NCBI GenBank assembly: GCA_015679605.1
Contig: JAAAVE010000154.1
Location: 1,397 to 29,554 of the forward strand
Direction: 5' to 3'
DNA: 28,158 nt
Origin: Podila epigama
Lineage: Eukaryota > Mortierellomycota > Mortierellomycetes > Mortierellales > Mortierellaceae
The stretch's first letter is position 1. Each line of letters begins with the position of its first letter. Shown piece by piece: positions 22,001 through 28,158 of this stretch. A program made the translations under genes and the position numbers. The notes beneath the pieces were generated by a model, which worked only from the letters and a program-made list of their open reading frames with translations, was not told the DNA's origin and searched no databases.

Positions 22001-23657
22001 ATGAATGGGCTTTGCCCATGGTCTTGTTTATTCACGGCATGTTTTTGGTCCATGGCACTCTTGACCTCCCTTTTCCTCCAAGCTCCATCCAAGTCTCCGC
22101 CCTGCCTTTGACCATAGGTCTGTTTTGGACACCTTCGTCTACGAAAGGAAAACAAATCTTTGCGCTCTGTTCGCCTCGTTGTCGCGCCTGATTCGCTGAA
22201 TCAAGTCCGGGCCCATGTTGAAGTCTGTGGAGAAACGAGTGGAGAACAGAGGAGTTTTTGAAGTGCTCTCGTGGAAAATAAATGGATATGGATGGATGCT
22301 CGAAAAACATGTTCGCACAAACACACATGCACATACACATACACAACATATACACATACACTGCGCCTTTCATTAGGCGCTTTGTCTGTATTCGGGTAGA
22401 CACATGTCTAAAGCTACTTGGACAATTTTCTACTGTTGAGCAAAGCTGGCCAAGCCAAAGACTTGTTCACGCAAAAATTTCGGCGGAATATTGACAAACT
22501 CCGTTTTTTTTTGTGGGTTAGGTTGAGTTGGATGGGGTGAATGACCTTCTGCTTGCCCCTTCTCTTCCTTCTCCAAGGGCTCAAAATTATTTTTTGATGT
22601 TGTGTCGCTCACCTGTTCGCCATAAATGATTTTATGTGGCCACTGCATGCATGAATATATCTGTAGCGCCCATGTCCAGCTTGTTTAGCTCACCTACTTG
22701 CAGAACAAAGTTCAAAGTTCGAAGGTTCGACAGGAAGAAAATCCAAGAATAAGGCGACAATACGAAAGAAGCTCATATCGTTCTTGTGATGGGTAACTGA
22801 CAAGGACGACTTGTAAGACGTTTTGTTCTCTTGCTGGGAGCACAGGACAAAGGGGGGGAAAGAAAAAAGAAAACGTGTGAGAACATTGCACCTGCACCCA
22901 CCATGAAAGCATCACACGGAACATGAATATGTTCAAGTGGAACGGAACAAAAGCCATTTTTTCATTCATGCTGCCATCATTGCCCATCGCCATCGGGAAC
23001 ACAAAAATAAAAAAAATAAATAAATAAAACAAATAAAATGTGCAGATAAATCAAAGAGCATCGTTCGTATAAGCCACTTTTTAATTGCATAGACTCGACA
23101 CGGATGTAATCATGTTTTTTTTTGAGCTTGAGCTTTAGTTGGAGGAATAGATTGCCCCCTTTTTATTTTATTATTTTTCCCCCCCCTGCCCCCCCCCCCC
23201 AGCCAACGCTGCTTCTTACCCACTTTGCTCACCCTCAGCCTCATTCTTTTTTCTTTCTTTTTCTTCTCACTCACTCACTCTCTTTTTTTTTCTCTTCTTC
23301 TCTTCTTCAACCCACACTTTTCACCTCCACATTCATTCAATCTCTTCTTTGACTTTTTATTTTTTTTTGTTGTTGTCATCTTCTCTTGTTCATGTGGAAC
23401 AAGATTATCCCACCCACCCACTTCTCTCTCTTTCACCCACACACATTCTACACTACTCATCCTCGATAACACTTTAATTTTCAACCCCATCGAATTCACC
23501 TTTCCACACACCCACCTACACTCACCTGCACCTAAACCTACACCTACACTATACCTACACCTACACTTTCACTTACACTTACACTTGCACCTACACTCAC
23601 ACACACCATTCGTCACACCTTCCAACTAATCACACCCATACACATTGACACACAAGG
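22001..23657. promoter_or_regulatory. bZIP gene upstream region and C/T/A-rich leader
   Basis: The right third is the probable promoter and leader of the bZIP gene: C-rich runs (about 23181-23201), T/C-rich tracts, and an imperfect ACCTAC-type hexamer array (about 23510-23600) just before the start at 23658. The left part contains one minus-strand frame (22430-22648, 72 codons) with nearby donor-like sites; it is listed as a lead, not called as a gene. Confidence 0.45.
23510..23600 (+). repeat. Imperfect CACCTA/ACCTAC array in the bZIP 5' leader
   Basis: Repeated six-base units of the form CACCTA, ACACTT and CTACAC fill this stretch, ending about 58 bp before the start codon. It lacks G on the plus strand almost entirely, so the transcript would have an unstructured leader. 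Confidence 0.7.
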
Positions 23658-25805
23658 ATGACCTCCATAACGAGTGAGTCCCAATCTTTTTCTCCTCAAC
23701 CAAACTTGGATTCAGATCGGCCAGACAAAAGAAGATACCCGGAAAGCACACCATCCGAGAATGGTAATGCTTTTTTCACTTTTTGTTTATCTTGAATTAT
23801 TTTTTTAGCGGACTGAGCTGGACTTCTGAGCTAGACTGGTCAAAGTTTTGGGGGAAAAAAATCGAAAACACTTGGCTGGTCGACATTGTGCCACAGTGTC
23901 ACAATGTCACGTTTGCTTCATGTCTAACCCCATTCAACATTTTAAACTTCCCATCCCATCCCATCCCAATCACCAGGCCAGGAGAACCCCTCGGACGATG
24001 AAGACGCTCATGAAGACCAAGAGTCTGTTGTGAGCCACGATACCCGTGACTCGCCGTCGCAGCCACCCACAAAAACCCGCAAGAAGCCTGGCCGCAAGCC
24101 CAATCCTGCTTCGCCCGCTGTCAGAAAGGAACAAAACAGAGCTGCGCAGCGTGCCTTCCGTGACAGGAAAGAGAGGCACTTGCAGCAGCTGGAGAACATG
24201 ATCAAAGAGCTCAAGGATAACCAGCATCACAACAACATTCGCTTCCAGAACGAGACCCAGCAGCTCAAGAGTATCATCGAATCTCTCCAGAGCGAAAATT
24301 ATTACCTCCGCGAGGTCGTCTTCTCCTTCGAGTCGGCTCTTGGCAAAACTGGAAACGCGGCCCTCCTCCAGGATGTCAAGGCCGAGCTTTATCGTCGCCA
24401 CTATGAAAACCACTCTGCTCGTAAGGTCTCCTTCGCTGCCCCACAGGATCACTCCCACCCTTCGCCCTCGACCACCTCCATGAGCGCCGACAGTCCTGTC
24501 AATATCCCCGCCCCCATGGCGAACAATCCATCCGTCTACGATGCCATCTCTCAGGCTGCTCAGGTTCAGATGCTCAACCAAGCATTGGCTGCTGCCGCTG
24601 CTGCTGCCGCTGCATCCAATGCTGCTGCGTCCAATGCTGCATCGAATGCTGCTTCAAATGCTGTACCACTTCATAACAACATGCAGAACCATGTCAACGT
24701 TTCGACATCAACTTCAACTTCAACTTCGACTTCTACCCAGGGCTGGAACCAGTTAGGACTCGAGGATCCTCAGGATGACAATATCTTTTCGATGAACAGC
24801 GAGATTCTGTACAAGGCACCCATCATTGCTTCCTCAACAGCTTCCAACAACACTGGAAAGGCCCCAGTCACAACTGCAACTGCATCTGCATCGACCTCGG
24901 CCTCGTCCGCCACACCTCTGGATATGTCTGGTACCTCGAGAGCAGCAGCGTCAACCCCTTTCAACGCCAACGGCCCTTGGATCTCAAAGGCTAATGAATA
25001 CATCAACAACATCAATAACATGAACAACATCAACAACAATAACAACAATAACAAGCCCACCACCACCATTGACGAGCTTCAGTCTTCAATCTTCCAGACG
25101 GCCACGCTCCAGAATGTATCCAACAACATGGCTACGGCGCAGGAGATGGCCAATGACCTTTCCTTGTTTGACCAACTGCAAGAGACCCGGACATCAAACG
25201 ACACTTCGTTCTCGCCCAACCAAAACATGTTTACATTCTCGGCCGGCTCGATGGATGCAGGCTTTACCAATCAGACACCCGTCTTTTTGGATTCGGATGA
25301 TGTGGATAGCAATGAATTTAGCATGGTGACACCCAACCTTACCTTTGATGACGGTCTCAAGCAGGACATTATCCCTAGCCATCGCTTGCAGATGGAAATC
25401 CGCATTTTGGCCTCGGCGCCACCTGCATCTGATCCAAGCATTGATCCCAAAATTTACGAGCTGCCTCATGACTCTCGGATCGACCTGATCCCATGCCCCA
25501 AGCTGCGTGCACAGATGATCCTGCACCAGCACGAATATGACATTGAAGACCTCTGCCAGCTCTTGATTGGTGGCGCCATCTGCCATGGCCATCCCTTGGA
25601 CCCTCATAACTGGGAGTTGCCGCGTGCCTTCTTTGACCGATATGGGTATCTGATGGGCGCCGAGTTGATGCGTTACAAGTACAAGGTCTGGCCCAAGAAG
25701 ACGCAATCCCAGTCCCAGTCCCAGCGACCACAACGTATGCTCTCTTTTCTTGAGTATTGCCTGAAAGTATTGGACGTAATGTACCCAGAGCAACGGCCTT
25801 CCTAA
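23658..25805 (+). CDS. Pap1/Yap-type bZIP transcription factor with DUF3425-like C-terminal domain
   Basis: Two exons, 23658-23763 and 23977-25805, with a 213-bp GT-AG intron (G + GC = Gly36), give 644 residues. An acidic stretch (about 41-52) and a basic KTRKKPGRKPNP precede the bZIP. The basic region NRAAQRAFRDRKERH (Asn89 onward) has the NxxAQxxFR signature of the fungal Pap1/Yap group, and a leucine/amphipathic zipper follows to about 150. Low-complexity tracts include poly-Ala with SNAA repeats (about 240-265), a TSTS run and an Asn run. The C-terminal region (about 528-610; DLIPCPKLRAQMI, DIEDLCQLLIGGA, DPHNWELPRAFFDRYGYLMG) matches the pattern of the DUF3425 domain found in filamentous-fungal bZIP proteins. 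I see no cysteine-rich redox domains like those of Yap1/Pap1, so oxidative-stress sensing should not be assumed. Confidence 0.93.
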
Positions 25806-26412
25806 CCCTTGTCCCACTTTTTTCTTTTTCAAACATTAGCCGACTTGTTCAGGAGCTTTTAAGATTAAGAGTGAGTGTTGCTAATGGTCTTTTTGAGACC
25901 ATGGCACTTTTCTTTTCCAGTCTTCTTGCTTTTTTTATGTTTTCTTTTTCTCATTTTCCTCTTCACCAATTGGACCTGCCACTCTTCATTCTGGGCTTGA
26001 TCTTTTTATGAGATCAAGATATACGGGTACATTATTACTTGTGCCTCTCAGATTCTTCCCTGTACATTTAAGTCACTCTTTCCATCCCTTTCCCTTGCCA
26101 TACCTTTGGGCAGGCTTTCCTTTTGGTGTTATTTCTATGTTTGTTTCTCCTCTTCACGTTCTTTTGTCTTTCGTTCTCTTTGGCTGGACAATTATGCTTC
26201 AGCCTTGTACTATCCATCTCTTTGTCACGTAGCCCTTGTACCAACATCTTTTTATCTTATTTCCCATCACCATCTTCCCCCCTCCCTCCTCACTTTACTC
26301 GACAACTTTTTTTCTTTTTTCAATAGTTCAAAAAAAAAGACACAAATTATCACAAAAAGAAGAAAAAGTGAATTTCTTTCCTTTTTTTCTGAAAATGAAT
26401 AAAACTTGCTAT
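25806..26412. other. Convergent 3' flanks of bZIP and hydratase genes
   Basis: A 607-bp T/C-rich spacer between convergent genes, probably two 3' untranslated regions. Open frames are Phe/Leu/Ser-rich translations of pyrimidine tracts and are not credible proteins. Confidence 0.6.
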
Positions 26413-27561
26413 TTACAATTTGCTTTGGCCACCAGTGTGGGCACTTTGGTTAGCCCAGAGATAGACACATCCGCCATTGATGACGATTTGATCGCGTTCT
26501 TTGGCCAGGACCTGGAAGATGATCTTGGTGAGGTCCTCTGATTCAGCAGGGACGGACCACATCTTTGTGATGAGGGTGTCACCAGGGTAGACGGGAGCCG
26601 TGAAGCGACCTGTGATGGATTTGAAGACTTTGGGGTTTGATTGACCAAAGGCCTTGAGGATTGCGTGAGCAGCATGACCATAAGTGCAAAGACCATGAAG
26701 GATGGGTTTCTTAAACCCGACCTTTGGAGCGATTCTGGGGTCGATGTGAAGAGGGTTATAATCTCTTTTTTTTTTTTTCGTCGAGTTTTTTTTTTTTACG
26801 TGTACAGGGTATCAATGTGGTCAAGGATAATCAGAAAAAGGATATCCTAATGTTAGTTTGACTGCTGTCAAAATGTTATAGCATACATTTGCTCCTGACA
26901 GTGTGAACGATAAAAAAAAAGAAAAAAGAAAAAGACCAAAAACTAACCCAGAGAGACGGTAGAGGATAGCAAGATCGTCGCTCGTCTTGTCTTCATGAAT
27001 AGCATCAGGAGCCTTGTCCTTGGGGGGTTCATAGGCTTCTTGCTTGGGACCCTTGGGACCACCCCAGCCACCTGCACCACGAACAAAAGCTGAACCCTTC
27101 ATGGAAGAGTAAGGACGATTGGGCTCTTTCGGGTCGATCATCTGAACAGTGCGTTCAATGACCATCCCTTTGCCCTTGTCATAGACGCCCGTGACAGTGG
27201 TGTGGAGCTCAAAGTTGCCTCCGGTGGTGGGGAGTGGACGATAGATTTCAAGGGACTGGTCGCCATGAACCAGCCTGTTGGGGTCAAAGGGAGGAATACC
27301 GGGGACGTCATCTCCACCAGAAGGACCATAGACCGAGACGCCGACATTATCCTTTTTCAATCCGAGAACGAGAGGATAAGTAGGGAAAGCGGCAAAGTTG
27401 GGTTCGTTTTCGTAAAGGAATGCGAGTTCGTCTTGCTTGACACCAATGGAGATGGCATAGAGCATGAGGTCACGAGAGTTGTAGTAGACAGGTTGAGGTT
27501 TCTGTTTGTGTCCGACAGCTTTAGTGAGGTCGACTTTTGGAGGTGTGTTGGGAGAAGACAT
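26413..27561 (-). CDS. Peroxisomal 2-enoyl-CoA hydratase 2 (MaoC-type hot-dog fold), PTS1-terminated
   Basis: Two exons, 27561-26948 and 26764-26413, give 321 residues. The hydratase-2 signature is split by the intron: RLSG before it and DYNPLHIDP after it, joining as SGDYNPLH with the catalytic pair Asp206 and His211; KKPILHGLCTYGHAAHAIL follows. The protein ends QSKL, a textbook peroxisomal PTS1. The family hydrates trans-2-enoyl-CoA to (3R)-hydroxyacyl-CoA in peroxisomal beta-oxidation. It stands alone, without the dehydrogenase domains of multifunctional enzyme 2. The N-terminal half (about 1-150) carries the usual degenerate hot-dog repeat (LYAISIGVKQDELAFLYE, FAAFPTYPLVLG). The intron starts GTTAGT and must end AAG directly after a run of A, because using the next AG would create a stop. 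The ATG follows a CA-repeat leader. Confidence 0.93.
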
Positions 27562-27731
27562 TTTTGAATGTGTGTGTGTGTGTGTGTGTTTGATGGGTGA
27601 TGGGAGAGAGGGATTTTTTTCTTTGAGTGGAATGTAACTGGGAATGTTGGATGGATGAAAAAAAGAAAACAGTAAAGAAAAAAAGTTGCTTCATATTACG
27701 CTCGATCCCTCATTTTTTTACGCAGTGTGTG

Positions 27732-27758
27732 GGGTCAAAATCAACCGATCTTTGACCC
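27732..27758. promoter_or_regulatory. Inverted repeat GGGTCAAA/TTTGACCC upstream of the hydratase gene
   Basis: Perfect 8-bp arms (27732-27739 and 27751-27758) enclose a second 3-bp pairing (ATC 27740-27742 with GAT 27747-27749), an AACC loop and one bulged C. It lies 171-197 bp before the hydratase start. It could be a binding site for a dimeric regulator or a small hairpin; no known fungal motif is claimed. Confidence 0.5.
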
Positions 27759-28098
27759 TATTCGTTGTTTTCTCCTCACATTCATGCTCGCTCCGGATGG
27801 ATTTCTTCCGTGTGTGTTCACTTCGATCAGAAAGAAAGATATCCACAGAATACAGAAACGCGTCTTTTGGTCCCAATGTTGGATGATCATTTTCTTTGTT
27901 TTTCTAAACGACTTGAGAAGAAGAAAAAAAAAGAATTATTCCCACGACAGACTTACTAGCAGACTACTACTGAGATCATGTAAAATGAAGGATACCAAGA
28001 ATGGAGCAAGGTGTAGCCAACCATGGTTTTCATCCAGGTTCCCACGTGACCGAGCACCTGAAAAGTAAAAAAGCGAGTTCCCAGGATTCAGAACTTGC

Positions 28099-28102
28099 AA
28101 AA
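28099..28102 (-). terminator. Pol III T4 terminator of the tRNA-Thr gene
   Basis: On the minus strand TTTT occurs six bases after the discriminator base of the tRNA, the usual position for RNA polymerase III termination. Confidence 0.7.
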
Positions 28103-28108
28103 GGTTGG

Positions 28109-28158
28109 TGCCCCAACTCGGAGTTGAACCGAGGACCTTCCCATTACGAGTGGGACGC
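28109..28158 (-). tRNA. tRNA-Thr (anticodon CGT), 3' part, truncated by window end
   Basis: On the minus strand the anticodon stem TCCCA/TGGGA encloses the loop CTCGTAA, so the anticodon is CGT and the codon read is ACG. A 5-nt variable loop follows, then the T arm CTCGG-TTCAACT-CCGAG and the acceptor strand TTGGGGC with discriminator A. The D arm and 5' acceptor strand lie outside the window. CCA happens to follow in the DNA (28108-28106), and TTTT, a Pol III stop, lies at 28102-28099. Confidence 0.93.

Larger units (their letters stand above)
27562..28105. promoter_or_regulatory. Hydratase promoter region and tRNA 3' flank
   Basis: Immediately upstream of the hydratase start is a GT tract (27569-27589; CA in the mRNA). 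A hairpin palindrome lies at 27732-27758 and the E-box CACGTG at 28043-28048. Poly-A and T/C tracts fill the rest. Frames here look spurious. Confidence 0.5.

Noticed and set aside
23510-23600. ACCTAC/CCTAAACC units as telomere-like sequence
   Set aside because: Units vary in length and order and lie in the leader of an active-looking gene; better described as an imperfect C/A/T simple repeat.
1-28158. Transposon, insertion element or biosynthetic gene cluster
   Set aside because: No transposase, reverse transcriptase, long terminal or inverted repeats, and the genes belong to unrelated housekeeping pathways.

Overview
The window is nuclear DNA from a fungus. Eukaryotic features include many short GT-AG introns (about 80-185 bp, with two of about 600 bp), a Mediator subunit, a peroxisomal SKL-terminated enzyme, an ER protein with a KKXX tail, a fungal DUF3425-type bZIP factor and a Pol III tRNA gene. 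The mix of a PDX2/SNO-type glutaminase, an ENV7/STK16 kinase, low-complexity-rich transcription factors and AT/pyrimidine-rich microsatellite spacers suggests an early-diverging lineage such as Mortierellomycotina/Mucoromycota; that placement is inference. One 10-N assembly gap lies at 13237-13246.

Layout, left to right: spacer 1-2476; a BAP31/YET-like ER protein (minus, 7 exons, 2477-3730); a divergent promoter; PDX2 glutaminase of vitamin B6 synthesis (plus, 4369-5162); an ENV7/STK16-like kinase (plus, 5565-7374); a mitochondrial PDK/BCKDK-type kinase with micro-exons and long introns (plus, 8125-11353); MED4 (plus, 11870-13049); an unrecognised, largely disordered RG-rich protein (plus, about 13461-16255); a bHLH transcription factor (minus, 16984-18656); about 5 kb of intergenic DNA; a Pap1/Yap-type bZIP factor with a DUF3425-like C-terminus (plus, 23658-25805); a peroxisomal 2-enoyl-CoA hydratase 2 (minus, 26413-27561); and the 3' part of a tRNA-Thr(CGT) gene cut by the window end (minus).

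The genes are housekeeping or regulatory and each appears to be its own transcription unit. I see no operon-like logic, mobile element, CRISPR array or biosynthetic cluster. Exon structures were joined by reading splice sites, checking codon phase and following family homology. The two least secure joins are the first intron of the disordered protein and the acceptor of the hydratase intron, which sits directly after a poly-A run.

I did not find a convincing undescribed system. The better leads are the disordered RG-rich protein, the 5 kb spacer shared by two transcription factor genes (with a predicted G-quadruplex), a hairpin palindrome upstream of the peroxisomal hydratase, micro-exons in BAP31 and the PDK-like gene, a stop-free phase-neutral intron in MED4, and family-atypical insertions in both kinases.
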